Shown here piece after piece: positions 53,524 through 62,288 of a stretch of 64,000 nt of DNA. Below the pieces are notes generated by a model that did no database searches, was not told the origin of the DNA, and saw only the letters and a list, made by a program, of their open reading frames with translations. The position numbers and the translations under genes are program-made. Origin of the DNA: Burkholderia sp. Ac-20365 (GTDB taxonomy: Bacteria > Pseudomonadota > Gammaproteobacteria > Burkholderiales > Burkholderiaceae); the NCBI RefSeq assembly GCF_017104715.1, contig NZ_JAAGPI010000004.1, positions 395,670-459,669 of the forward strand. The letters run 5' to 3'. Position 1 is the first letter of the stretch. Every line of letters begins with the position of its first letter.

Positions 53524-54327
53524 TTAATTGACGTGAAGTTGGCCGCCTGCGCCAAGACCGCCTTTGACGTTCTGCGCGCGATACTGCTGGACCGACACCA
53601 CAAGGTTGTTGAGCGAGTCAGTCAGCGCCGCGACGACGACCTTGCCTTGCGGCGTATTCGAGTAGCCGCCGACCGCGCCCGAATTCTTCGAAGACATCAC
53701 GCTGCCGATCAGTCCGAGGTCGATGTTCCGGGCGGTGCCTGTCGCGGCAGCCAACTGGACACTCGACCGGTTATCAGTCAACGTCAGTACCGTCGAAGCT
53801 TCCTTCGTATTCATCGTCCCCGCGACGCTCGCCAGCGCGCCGCCGACGACGGGCACGTAGTTCAGAATGGCCGTGCCGGACCCCGCGTTCTGGCTGCTAA
53901 ACGTAATGCTGGGGCTCATCGAGTAATCGGCCGAAACCATCTGCCCCTTGTGCATCTTGCTCTTCTTGCGCAGCTCACCCATTGCATTGAGTTGCCGCTC
54001 ACCCATCGCGGCGTCGAGACCGCGGCCTCGGTCGACAATAACAAAGCAATTGCTTTGCTGTACTAAAAGCTTGAGCACGGGAACGGTCGAGCCGAGCTGG
54101 TATTGGGCAGTAAGAAAGCTGAACCAGGGCGCCGTCTGGTCTTCGATGATAGCCACAGTGCCCAAGGGCGCTGCGCAATGCTTCAGACCGTCACCTTCCG
54201 TCTGAGTTGGCGTGCCGGCGACGGCCGTGCTGTCGGGCATCTTGTTGCCGCCGCCGAGTTGCATTTGCGCGCATGCCGAGAGCAGCAACATGGAAGCGGC
54301 TGCTGTAACGGTCAATTTCGGAATCAT
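53524..54327 (-). CDS. CsgG-like lipoprotein
   Basis: A 267-residue lipoprotein (signal ending LLLSAC, Cys near residue 19). VAIIEDQT...LKLLVQQSNCFVIVDRGRGLDAAM matches the CsgG fold region (nucleotide-independent secretion channel or related lipoproteins), and the last 60 residues include the conserved VVVAALTDSLNNLV helix. There are no curli genes nearby, so it is a CsgG-superfamily protein of unknown role. AGAGGAAG precedes the ATG. Confidence 0.75.
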   Translation of the reverse strand: MIPKLTVTAAASMLLLSACAQMQLGGGNKMPDSTAVAGTPTQTEGDGLKHCAAPLGTVAIIEDQTAPWFSFLTAQYQLGSTVPVLKLLVQQSNCFVIVDRGRGLDAAMGERQLNAMGELRKKSKMHKGQMVSADYSMSPSITFSSQNAGSGTAILNYVPVVGGALASVAGTMNTKEASTVLTLTDNRSSVQLAAATGTARNIDLGLIGSVMSSKNSGAVGGYSNTPQGKVVVAALTDSLNNLVVSVQQYRAQNVKGGLGAGGQLHVN

Positions 54328-54543
54328 CTGTTCTTCCTCTTTCGTTGAATCTGGGTATATGCAAAGAGGCCGCGGTTAGCTTGCGCGACCCGTTTCTCCG
54401 CCCGCACGGGAGGGAGAGCACCAGGTTATCTTTTGAAAGAACGGATGCAAGTCGTCGCGCCAGTCATTCGCGCGCCCCGACTGCACTAGCGGACGAAGTC
54501 CGGCGGCTCGAGGGTGTGGACGCCAGGGGGGATGCCAAAAACG

Positions 54544-54801
54544 TCAAACAACTGGTCGACGCTCGTCGACCGGACTGCCAGCGATCTTCGCCCGGAAGAT
54601 ATGGAGATCGGATTCGTGAACCCAGAGGGTGTTTGCCAAACCGAAGAGATGACGCTTGCTGGCCACCTCGGAGAGCGGCCCGAACCAGAGTGGTTGATCA
54701 TCGACAGCGAGCGCGCAATGACCGCCCGCCAGTCCCCATTCTGCGAACGCGACCACAAGCCCGTTCCAACGCGCGCCGGGAAGTTCCGCGACCGTGCTCA
54801 T
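54544..54801 (-). CDS. Small hypothetical protein, C-terminus possibly frameshifted
   Basis: An 85-residue frame (MSTVAELPGARWNGLVVAFA at the start) reads well until near the end. A second minus-strand frame, which closes at 54486, then reads SVDQLFDVFGIPPGV, a better coding continuation. A frameshift near 54570 would join them. Function is unknown. Confidence 0.5.
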   Translation of the reverse strand: MSTVAELPGARWNGLVVAFAEWGLAGGHCALAVDDQPLWFGPLSEVASKRHLFGLANTLWVHESDLHIFRAKIAGSPVDERRPVV

Positions 54802-54814
54802 GCGCAAAGATATG

Positions 54815-55171
54815 TCAGCAACTTTCCGAATCTGCCCCTGCGGTCTCGGGTTGAGACTGCGACAGAGCAGATTCGAGGCTCCGCAACTTCGCCTGCGCCA
54901 GTCGATGACGACGCGCGAGTTCATCCTTGGGCAGCGTGCGCAAGGCAGAGTAACGTTCGAGCTCGATCTCACGAACGACGCCTTCGAGGGTGCCGTCCGC
55001 TCTCGCTTTTTCAAGAACGCGCATCGCAACTTCGCCCATCTTGACGCGGTCCGCGCAGAGCGTGCGGAAATATTCATCAAACTCCGGCGTCACCCTGAAT
55101 GCAAGACGCTCAGTTTTGGCAAGGCCGGTGGGCAGCGGCGTGCGGCCCCGGCGGCTCAATTTTTCTCTCAA
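54815..55171 (-). CDS. Possible DNA-binding accessory protein
   Basis: A 118-residue protein with TERLAFRVTPEFDEYFRTLC (about 20-39), similar to the first strand and helix of ribbon-helix-helix or mobilisation accessory proteins, and a C-terminal coiled coil. It starts at TTG after GGAG. No relaxase is adjacent, so a MobC-like role is speculative. Confidence 0.5.
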   Translation of the reverse strand: MREKLSRRGRTPLPTGLAKTERLAFRVTPEFDEYFRTLCADRVKMGEVAMRVLEKARADGTLEGVVREIELERYSALRTLPKDELARRHRLAQAKLRSLESALSQSQPETAGADSESC

Positions 55172-55571
55172 CTCGATTGCTCCGATTGCTTTCGGTGTCG
55201 ATATCGTCAGGCGTCCGGCCCCACTGAGAGGCCGAGAACCTTGTCATGCCATCGCTTATCGGAGGGTAGAAGGAAGAATTCAGCCGAAATGCGAAAAAAA
55301 TTTCGCAACGGCAGAGCGCCCCGGATGTACGGGCGGCCCCCAGCACGTGCCGCCCACAGGCGCGGGTCCGGGCGCGTGCCTAAGTCGCCGAAGCAGATAG
55401 CGGTCGAAGTCTAACAAGCGCCACGGCGCGCGGCTGTGACCGCGGTCACGCCCGCTCCGCGATTCTCGAACTACGGCGTGGCTCGTCCTGCGTTCTTGTT
55501 CCGAAGCGCGGGCGGTGAAGGGGGCGGGTCTATTGGCAATTGGCCGTTCGGGCGAAAGCCCGGCGGAGCGC
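55172..55571. other. Intergenic stretch
   Basis: About 400 bases; open frames on the minus strand have no Shine-Dalgarno sequence and look like shadows. I see nothing that I can call. Confidence 0.45.
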
Positions 55572-55859
55572 TCAGACCGATGCGATTCGGGTGCCCTTTC
55601 CCGTGTTGGCCTGTGTAAGACCGAGGCGGGCGCATTCGCGCAAGGCGCGGTTGACCGTGTTGACGTGCAACCCCAGACGGGCGGCAAGGAAACGCTGCGA
55701 GGGCAAGCGATCGCCCGCAGCGAGTTCGCCGGAACTGACTGCCTCATTCACCGCGTCTACGAAGGCTCGATAGCTCGGCCCCCGCCGGTTGGTCAGATCG
55801 GGAAGCCAGCGGCGCGCGCCGCGCAAAGGTACAAGGATCTCGTGACCGGTATTCGACAT
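55572..55859 (-). CDS. Short GntR-family regulator (winged helix only)
   Basis: A 95-residue protein consisting of a GntR winged helix: YRAFVDAVNEAVSSGEL, then RLPSQRFLAARLGLHVNTVN (recognition helix) and GLTQANTGKGTRI. There is no effector-binding domain; the sequence ends after the wing. MocR-type regulators share this DNA-binding half. It may be a natural minimal regulator or a truncated gene. It lies 50 bases downstream of the CAP lipoprotein on the same strand. Confidence 0.72.
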   Translation of the reverse strand: MSNTGHEILVPLRGARRWLPDLTNRRGPSYRAFVDAVNEAVSSGELAAGDRLPSQRFLAARLGLHVNTVNRALRECARLGLTQANTGKGTRIASV

Positions 55860-55908
55860 GACAGACTTGGTGCTTGGAAGCAGCTCCCTCTGGGAGCCGC
55901 CGGGTTGG

Positions 55909-56904
55909 TCAATGCGAGACGTTCTGAGCAACGAGGCGGGGCGCCGTCGGACGATCACCGCTCATGGTCGTAAAGCTCCACGTGAGGTCGAACGGTGCAC
56001 GTTCAAAGACGTAGGTCTGAGTGAGCTTCCCGATCGCGTGAGCCGTGTAGCGGGTGTTCCCCCGGAGCGGTTCGAGCGGTGTGCACACTGCGGTGTTGCG
56101 TCCCGCATCAGCAGGTGTCAATGCCGCAATATGGCACTTCACCTTGTGGCCACGCTGGTCTCGAAGCTCGAAGGATTCGAGATCAATATGGGCATTGGGA
56201 CCGCCCGACACTGTCAATGGGTATCCCACCGTCTGGCCTGAGTAGCCACCGCCGAGAGGGTCGGGGCGTTCGTTGTCGACCCAATACCTGGGGACCTGAA
56301 CTTGGCCTTGATAAGGATAGGCTATGAGTTAGGTATCGGCGATCTGCCTGTTGAAGTCCGCGAAATCGACGACGATCACTGTGGCATTGTCGCCGTTGAG
56401 GGATGCCTCTCCAGCGCGCTTCCAGTCCAGAAGCAAACTTCCTCTATGAAATGGTGCGTCCCAGATCTCCTCGATCGGAGCAACCGGGGCGTGCGCGCCT
56501 CCATACACAGCCAGAACCTCCGACGAACCGAAGGTCGGCGTGCGCAAGCGAACCCGTGCGTTCACGTCAGCGCCGGTGAACCCCGGCTTTCCCTCGAGTT
56601 CATCATGACCATTCGCGCGGTTCGCATCGAGGTAACGCGCGTGATCGGCTGCGGCCGCAGCGACGTCGTCGTCCGGCAGAATCGGCAGCAACCCGAGCTC
56701 CGCGCGCCGGTCGTTGACGTAGTCGAGTGACGTTTCAGGTCCGTCTCGGAGTGTGACTGCGGACGGACCGGGTGCAGGACGCAGGGTAATGATGGGACCG
56801 TCGTACGGTATTGCCGCTTTCGCGACCGGCTTGGGGCTGGCGCATCCGGTTAGAAGCGCAACAGCAAGGGAGAGGGAAACGGCAAGGGTGTTCTTCAAAA
56901 TCAT
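55909..56904 (-). pseudogene. CAP-domain lipoprotein interrupted by an in-frame TAA
   Basis: One reading frame of 331 codons. It begins with a lipoprotein signal (lipobox LLTGC), then a CAP/SCP-like domain (DYVNDRRAELGLLPILPD, HARYLDANRANGHDE, then EGKPGFTGADVNARV). After DFADFNRQIADT an in-frame TAA occurs at 56329-56331, and the same frame continues at once with LIAYPYQGQVQVPRYWVDNE and a second beta domain (SGGPNAHIDLESFELRDQRG). A single C-to-T change in CAA would explain it. The first 191 residues could still make a shortened CAP lipoprotein. Confidence 0.78.
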
Positions 56905-57073
56905 CTTGTTGTCGTTCGTCGACGCATCTCAGGAAACAGTCGGGTTATCGGTGGAGGCCTTCGCCTGGATGGCGGGGAGGCGCCCTAAATCTATCCGTGA
57001 GGTACGCTCATGCAAGTCGCCCACCGCGACCGTTACCCGTCTTATCGGCGCGCAGTGGCAAAATTTCAGGGCG

Positions 57074-57100
57074 AAAAAAAACCGCCCCATGCGGGGCGGT
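57074..57100 (-). terminator. Intrinsic terminator
   Basis: An eight-pair stem ACCGCCCC/GGGGCGGT is followed on the minus strand by eight T residues, about 20 bases past the stop codon of the small gene. Confidence 0.9.
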
Positions 57101-57121
57101 CGTGTTTCCAGTTAAGCGGCA

Positions 57122-57349
57122 TCAACCCGTGCTGGCGGCGCGTTGCTTTTCGAGCCGCTTGCTGATGCCCGCTTCCCATCCCCGGTTGTAGAGCCTCTCG
57201 GACCAGTCAGAATCGGCGCGAGGAAATGCAGGACCAGGTTTGCCTGCAAGCCCGTCATCCTCGCCACGCTGGTACGGGGTGCGTCGGTTGGGAGGCTCCA
57301 GCATCATCGTCGGCGTATGCGCCCATTCTTTGTCATTCATATCGGCCAT
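57122..57349 (-). CDS. Small protein, possibly RMF-like
   Basis: A 75-residue protein. YQRGEDDGLAGKPG followed by W-x-x-RLYNRGWEAG recalls the RGY-x-AG-x-xG...W-x-x-GW-x-x-A pattern of ribosome modulation factor, which promotes ribosome dimerisation in stationary phase. Key Cys-Pro residues of true RMF are missing, so this is only a resemblance. It is the last gene before a strong terminator. Confidence 0.55.
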   Translation of the reverse strand: MADMNDKEWAHTPTMMLEPPNRRTPYQRGEDDGLAGKPGPAFPRADSDWSERLYNRGWEAGISKRLEKQRAASTG

Positions 57350-57379
57350 ATTTCGTCTCTCGGCAATGAGGCCGCAGGT

Positions 57380-57772
57380 TCAGTCCCAGGAATTGCTGAA
57401 GGCGGGCAATCCAGGTTCGGAGATCTTCCCGTGCTCACGACACCAATCGATGAATTTGTCGACTGCGTCGAAGGACGCGACCTCGTCTTGCTCGTAGTGC
57501 CCCCGAACATACTGGATGCCCACAAAGCGGTGCGTGATTACCGAGATCTTGCCCTCGTGCAGGTAAACCTCCTGCAACCCTTTCGGTTCAGGGATGCCCG
57601 GACCACCGGCGTACCAGATCGTGCCCGGCAAGCTGTGAATGTTGTTCGGGCATCGGCAGTATCCAGCCGCGCGGAGTGCGACTCGCAGCGACTCTGTCGC
57701 CTCCCGAGTGTCGCCGGTTGTCGGAGTCTCGCGGCCGGACGGCGAATCAACAGCCTCTTGTTGCAGGTTCAT
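57380..57772 (-). CDS. Hypothetical protein, 130 residues
   Basis: Not recognised. A central Cys pair (CRCP) and a conserved-looking region with GTIWYAGGPGIPEPKG; the end reads FIDWCREHGK. It starts after GGAG in a full leader. Confidence 0.7.
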   Translation of the reverse strand: MNLQQEAVDSPSGRETPTTGDTREATESLRVALRAAGYCRCPNNIHSLPGTIWYAGGPGIPEPKGLQEVYLHEGKISVITHRFVGIQYVRGHYEQDEVASFDAVDKFIDWCREHGKISEPGLPAFSNSWD

Positions 57773-57872
57773 ACAGGTTCTCCAGTGTCATGTCCGCGAG
57801 CGGACGTTTGAAAAGACTGGAGCAGCATGCTCGGCATAGACCCTCACGTGTGAGGGCTATGCCCAACGTGCT
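57773..57872 (-). promoter_or_regulatory. Structured 5' leader with extended hairpin 1
   Basis: Hairpin 1 is a long stem GGCATAG-CCCTCAC/GTGAGGG-CTATGCC with a small bulge, hairpin 2 GAGCA/TGCTC, outer stem CTCCAGT/ACTGGAG containing the Shine-Dalgarno sequence, inner hairpin GTCCG/CGGAC. Confidence 0.87.
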
Positions 57873-57896
57873 CGCGCAGGTTGGGGTGATTCCACG

Positions 57897-58166
57897 TTAC
57901 TGTGGTGCGCCTTCGCTCGCGCGCACTTCGTCACCAGCGCCGGCTTTCCTGTCAGCACCCGGTGTCGGCAGGATGCAGATCGCGCCGCCCTGACCGAGAC
58001 TATTTCCCGTTCTTACGAACGCGTCGACTTCGAACTCATCCGGGGCGAGTTCGACATGATCGACCATGCAACTGAAGGCCACCCGGCCTTCGAACGAATC
58101 GTCGGACTTCACTGCAGCGAGGGTTTCTTCGAGAAGCGCGATCAGTTGTTCCTTCTTGAGCTTCAT
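57897..58166 (-). CDS. Small hypothetical protein, 89 residues
   Basis: Not recognised. It opens with a helical region (LKKEQLIALLEETLAAVKSD) followed by a beta-rich part. GGGAGGAA precedes the ATG without any structured leader. It lies 13 bases after the upstream leader-bearing gene, probably in its transcript. Confidence 0.68.
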   Translation of the reverse strand: MKLKKEQLIALLEETLAAVKSDDSFEGRVAFSCMVDHVELAPDEFEVDAFVRTGNSLGQGGAICILPTPGADRKAGAGDEVRASEGAPQ

Positions 58167-58179
58167 GGTTCCTCCCGTT

Positions 58180-58812
58180 TCAGATGGTTGTTGCCGTCGT
58201 GCCTTCCGCACGCGCGATCGTGCCGACAGTCTTTTCGAGCAAGGAGGAAGGGACCGGCAGTCCTGCCACTTTTGCAAATGACACCCACTCCTTCGCGAGT
58301 TTCAGAAGATCGGCAGCGTTCGACTGCAGAGCCATCGAAACATTGGACGCGTACGTACCCGGGGGAACGAGGACGCCCGAGTTGAACGGGAACTCGATGA
58401 ATTCGCCGCCGGCAGCAGCCGAGTGGATAATCCTGTGCCCTCTGCTCGTGCGTTTTCCCGTGTCCTGAGGCCGTGTAGCCTCCGGGACGTGCTCCCACGA
58501 AAAGAGAGGTGTTTCCGACACCGCGGTCTCCGCGCTGCGTTCGGGAGCGACGACATGGCCTGCCCGAACGAGTGTATCCGCATAGGTCTGTGCGCCGTCG
58601 ATCGCGCCTCCGATGACTGCTTCGAGCGCTTCAGCGGAAAGTTGGGTTACAACGCCCGCGCGACGCGCCGCCTGAACGACAGCCGCACGCGCTTTCCAGA
58701 CATTGTGATCGGACAGACCCTTATCTGCGCTGCCCGAGGCCGACACGTGGCCCTGGAGAAGGCTTGCGATTTCGGTCTTGACCTGGCTGACGGAAGCGTT
58801 TTTCTTGTCCAT
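58180..58812 (-). CDS. Hypothetical protein, 210 residues
   Basis: Not recognised. Alanine-rich, helical, soluble. It starts behind AAAGGAGTC in a leader, with the ATG about ten bases after GGAG. Confidence 0.7.
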   Translation of the reverse strand: MDKKNASVSQVKTEIASLLQGHVSASGSADKGLSDHNVWKARAAVVQAARRAGVVTQLSAEALEAVIGGAIDGAQTYADTLVRAGHVVAPERSAETAVSETPLFSWEHVPEATRPQDTGKRTSRGHRIIHSAAAGGEFIEFPFNSGVLVPPGTYASNVSMALQSNAADLLKLAKEWVSFAKVAGLPVPSSLLEKTVGTIARAEGTTATTI

Positions 58813-58903
58813 CGTTGAGACTCCTTTTTTCCGGGTAACACGGGCGGTTTGTGAAAGGAATCAGCGCAGCGCGCGCTCTGTTGAACACTGGCTCAACACA
58901 GTG
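58813..58903 (-). promoter_or_regulatory. Structured 5' leader
   Basis: Hairpin 1 TGTTGA/TCAACA, hairpin 2 AGCGC/GCGCT, outer stem GATTCCTTT/AAAGGAGTC (nine pairs, one G-U). The inner hairpin is less regular than in other copies. Confidence 0.78.
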
Positions 58904-59067
58904 GGCTGGGATGGAATAGCCGGATGAGGTTCGACCGGAAACAGCCGTGCACGCGAGGGGGCACGCAGCGAACCACAGAAGAATAATTTGACATGTTGCC
59001 GCACCAGGCGGCCACGTGATTCTAGCGCCAACACGGTCGTTTTGCCAGATCGATGACCGGCTTCGCG

Positions 59068-60975
59068 CTAAGACTTCCCCATCCGTCGGCGCATGTCGGC
59101 GGTCAACGCCTGTTCAACCTCACCGTACCCTTCCCACGGATCCGACGCGAGCGTTCGGACGCGCTCGCGCGCGGTGCGAATATCCCACTGATCGCCGCCA
59201 GTCAGCTTCTCCAACTCGTCCCAGCTCACCGGTACCGACACCGGTAGTCCAGGCCGCGCCCTGACCGAAAAGGCTGCGGCGGTCGTTGCGCCCAGACCAT
59301 TGCGAAGGTAATCCACAAAGATCTTGCCTATGCGGTTGGAAGGTCCGGACACGGCCGAAAAGCGCGACGGAATCACCCGCGCGAGATGCTGAGCGATCGA
59401 GTGGGTGAATGCCTTCACTTCGGACCAGTTCGGGCGACGCTGGATCGGCACCACTATATGCAGCCCTTTGCCGCCGCTCGTCTTCAGAAAGCATGTCAGA
59501 CCGATTTCCTCCAGGAGCCCCCTGACCAGTCGCGCGGCCAGGACCGTATCAGACCAGGGGAGCGCGGGATCAGGGTCTAGGTCAAGGATGAACCGGTCAG
59601 GTCGGTCGAGGCGGGGTGCTGTTGCGTTCCAGGTGTGAATTTCAATCACGTTCAACTGGACGAGCTCGAGCAAAGCCTCTGGGCTGTTGCATACAAGCAG
59701 AGGAGGGTGCCCAGGATGCAAACTCGCGGGTAGCTCTTCGACAGACCTGAATCGGGAGGTCTCCGCGTGCTTCTGATAAAAGACGGGGGCTGCAATTCCC
59801 GTCGGTGCCCGCGCGAGCATCACCGGCCGGCCGTGGATATGCGGAAGCATCCATTGGGCGATGTCCGCGTAGTATGAGGCGACATCGCCCTTGGTCAGGC
59901 CTGACCCTTCGTCAATGATCCGATCCGCGTGGGTAAATCGCGCGCCCAGAGTGCGACGTTGCGCCGCCGCTGATTCGGGCGGAGGCTCTACAGGAACCTC
60001 CATCACGATCTCATCGGCTGGTTTGTCCTCGCGATACGCGACAAACTGAGCTTGCCGGAGTCCGCCCGCCGAAGTCCATTCGAGAAAGCGAACTTCTGCG
60101 ACAAACGTCGGCGTAACCCACACGACATGTCCGACTTCCTCGGGCGCCGGGGGATTGAAAAACGGCGCGGCAACGCACGCACTGAAATCCGGGTGAGTCG
60201 CGGCTCGTCTGCCGCTGGTGACGGGAGCGGCGACTGTTCCGACGTAGCGCAACGATCCATCACGCTCATGGACACCAACCAGAAGCTCACGTGGCGCCCG
60301 CGCGCCGCGTCGTGACAACGTAATCCCACCGACAACAAACTCCTGGCGCTTCCAGCATTTGACCTTCAGCCAGTCATGCGAGCGCCCCGCCGTGTAGGGG
60401 CGGTCAAGCCGCTTGGCCATGATCCCTTCCAGCTGATGACTGAAGGCAGACTGAAGGAGTGCCTGTCCATTGTCGTGGGTCTCCGATACTCCCAACTTAC
60501 CGTCTTTGGCGTTCTCCACCACGCGTTCAAGAATCGTCCTGCGCTCACGAAGTGGGAGACTGCGCAAATCGCGACCATCGAGATAAAGCAGGTCGAACGC
60601 GAAATAGACGAGGGAGGCAGTCTGGCGGCGCGCGAAAGCTCTCTGGAGAGCCGCGAAACTCGGCAGGCCGCCGACCATCGCGACGACTTCGCCGTCAATC
60701 CACGCGCTGCCAACTGGAAGAGCGGCAAGCGTGCGTGCCAGCGCTGGAAGCCTGGATGTCCAATCAGCGCCTTTGCGGGTAAGGAGGGATACAGCCCCAT
60801 CGACGATACGCGCGCGCATCCGGTATCCGTCGAATTTCAACTCATAGCCCCATTGGCTGCCCGCTGGCGGCCGACTCGCGATTTCGGCGAGTTGTGGCTC
60901 GACGGTATCGGGGATCGGTGCACGCGGCGCGTCCGCTCCTTCAAGGAAGGGTGATGAACTGGTTCGCCGGCGCAT
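59068..60975 (-). CDS. ligD: LigD-like ATP-dependent DNA ligase with polymerase domain
   Basis: A 635-residue protein. An N-terminal ligase domain carries the nucleotidyl Lys in ELKFDGYR (Lys47), WIDGEV and, further on, EGIMAKRL; an OB fold follows, and then a LigD-type primase-polymerase domain with FILDLDPDP and KTSGGKGLHIVVP. LigD seals double-strand breaks in bacterial end joining. The N-terminal or C-terminal phosphoesterase domain of full LigD is absent and no Ku gene is in the window, so it would depend on a Ku elsewhere. The first residues may start slightly downstream. Confidence 0.87.
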   Translation of the reverse strand: MRRRTSSSPFLEGADAPRAPIPDTVEPQLAEIASRPPAGSQWGYELKFDGYRMRARIVDGAVSLLTRKGADWTSRLPALARTLAALPVGSAWIDGEVVAMVGGLPSFAALQRAFARRQTASLVYFAFDLLYLDGRDLRSLPLRERRTILERVVENAKDGKLGVSETHDNGQALLQSAFSHQLEGIMAKRLDRPYTAGRSHDWLKVKCWKRQEFVVGGITLSRRGARAPRELLVGVHERDGSLRYVGTVAAPVTSGRRAATHPDFSACVAAPFFNPPAPEEVGHVVWVTPTFVAEVRFLEWTSAGGLRQAQFVAYREDKPADEIVMEVPVEPPPESAAAQRRTLGARFTHADRIIDEGSGLTKGDVASYYADIAQWMLPHIHGRPVMLARAPTGIAAPVFYQKHAETSRFRSVEELPASLHPGHPPLLVCNSPEALLELVQLNVIEIHTWNATAPRLDRPDRFILDLDPDPALPWSDTVLAARLVRGLLEEIGLTCFLKTSGGKGLHIVVPIQRRPNWSEVKAFTHSIAQHLARVIPSRFSAVSGPSNRIGKIFVDYLRNGLGATTAAAFSVRARPGLPVSVPVSWDELEKLTGGDQWDIRTARERVRTLASDPWEGYGEVEQALTADMRRRMGKS

Positions 60976-60986
60976 GACAGGGAAGG

Positions 60987-61205
60987 CTAGAGTGTGTGTG
61001 GAGGAAAGAGCGGCGCGCTCCAGCGAGCTTCGCGTAACGCCTCGTCCTCAATCGCCATTGCGTTCTCGATACCGATAAACCGGACCTCGAGCATTGGCGC
61101 ACCCTTACGCTCCTCATGCACCTCGACAACTTCGGCAACGCCGCCGGGCACAAGCAGCCAGTAGAAGCCTGGCGTTACAGGCCAGGCGTTGGTCATTTTC
61201 GACAT
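60987..61205 (-). CDS. Small hypothetical protein, 72 residues
   Basis: Not recognised. GGGAG is eight bases before the ATG chosen; two other in-frame Met codons lie close by. The core VTPGFYWLLVPGGVAEVVEV is a beta-rich SH3-like stretch. It ends just before the ligase gene on the same strand. Confidence 0.6.
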   Translation of the reverse strand: MSKMTNAWPVTPGFYWLLVPGGVAEVVEVHEERKGAPMLEVRFIGIENAMAIEDEALREARWSAPLFPPHTL

Positions 61206-61467
61206 TGACATAACTCCCGCACCCTGTCACGGGCGCCTTACAGTCCAATCAATCATAGCGCGGTCGCACGAGGGGACACGCAGCAGTGGTCTCCGTTGTA
61301 GCTGGCGCGAAGGGAGGATTGTGAACTAGCAAACGTCGCGCCTCTGTAGAATGCTCCCCGGCGGGATCGTCTGGCTACGAGACTGGGCGAATCGGTCGCG
61401 GGGGCTGTCCGGCGAGCAACGACGAGCCGGCGAAGGAAGCACAGAAAAGACAGGACGGGGAAGATCG

Positions 61468-62193
61468 ATGATTCAGGGCGACCACCTTGTGGCGCAGTTC
61501 GCGGCATACAAGCATCACGGTCTGTATCTCGGGAATGATCACGTCATGCAGTACACGGGGCCATCGTCCGGCGCGCCAACCGGCCTCATCGAGTGCGTCT
61601 CACTCGCAACGTTCGCCGAGCACACAACGGTGACCGTTTTCGATCACCCGCGCCGGACGTATGGTCGCGAGGCGAGCATAGCGCGTGCGTGGTCGCGACA
61701 CCGCGAAGCAACGTATCACCTGTGGGAAAACAACTGCGAGCACTTCGTTTTCTGGTGCATTGAGGGCGAGCACGCCAGTCTGCAAACGGAGGCACTGAAA
61801 CTCGGAATGATCGCGGCCGGCAGGACAGTACTGAGTCACGCGGAGCTTGGCGGCCTGGTTACCATCGCCGCAGCGTCGGCCGAGTTGCTCGACGCGTACA
61901 CCACATCACTAGCGTCACCACAGCTGGCCGCTTCCCTCGGATCCGTGACGAAGCGTTTGTCGGCCTACGCCCACAAGCGAAAGGCACCGCTTGATCAGAT
62001 CGAGAACCTGCAGAAATCGGTCGACGCGGTGACGAGCCGGGCCGCAAGGTTGATGTTCTCGGCCGGAGCAGGTCTGGTGGCGGATGCAATCGAAGCCACC
62101 ATTCCGGCACTCGAGCAACTGAAGGCTGACGCCCCCGCCATGAACGGGGACATGCCTGCCCCGCGTCTGCGAAATACGTCCAGCAAATCATAA
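61468..62193 (+). CDS. LRAT-like (NlpC/P60 superfamily) protein
   Basis: A 241-residue protein with an LRAT-type papain-fold core: GDHLVAQFAAYKHHGLYLGN (first catalytic His in HHG) and ENNCEHFVFWC (catalytic Cys in NCEHF). LRAT-like proteins transfer acyl groups or hydrolyse lipids or amides. The C-terminal half has helical segments that could associate with membrane. GGGGAAG lies before the ATG. Substrate is unknown. Confidence 0.75.
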   Translation: MIQGDHLVAQFAAYKHHGLYLGNDHVMQYTGPSSGAPTGLIECVSLATFAEHTTVTVFDHPRRTYGREASIARAWSRHREATYHLWENNCEHFVFWCIEGEHASLQTEALKLGMIAAGRTVLSHAELGGLVTIAAASAELLDAYTTSLASPQLAASLGSVTKRLSAYAHKRKAPLDQIENLQKSVDAVTSRAARLMFSAGAGLVADAIEATIPALEQLKADAPAMNGDMPAPRLRNTSSKS

Positions 62194-62288
62194 AGCCCGG
62201 CTATTCCGCGCATTCCTCCCGCGTGCCTGATGGTCGAGCAAACGTCGGCGGATTCTAGCGATGTTATAGCCATTGGCAATGGTGCCTG

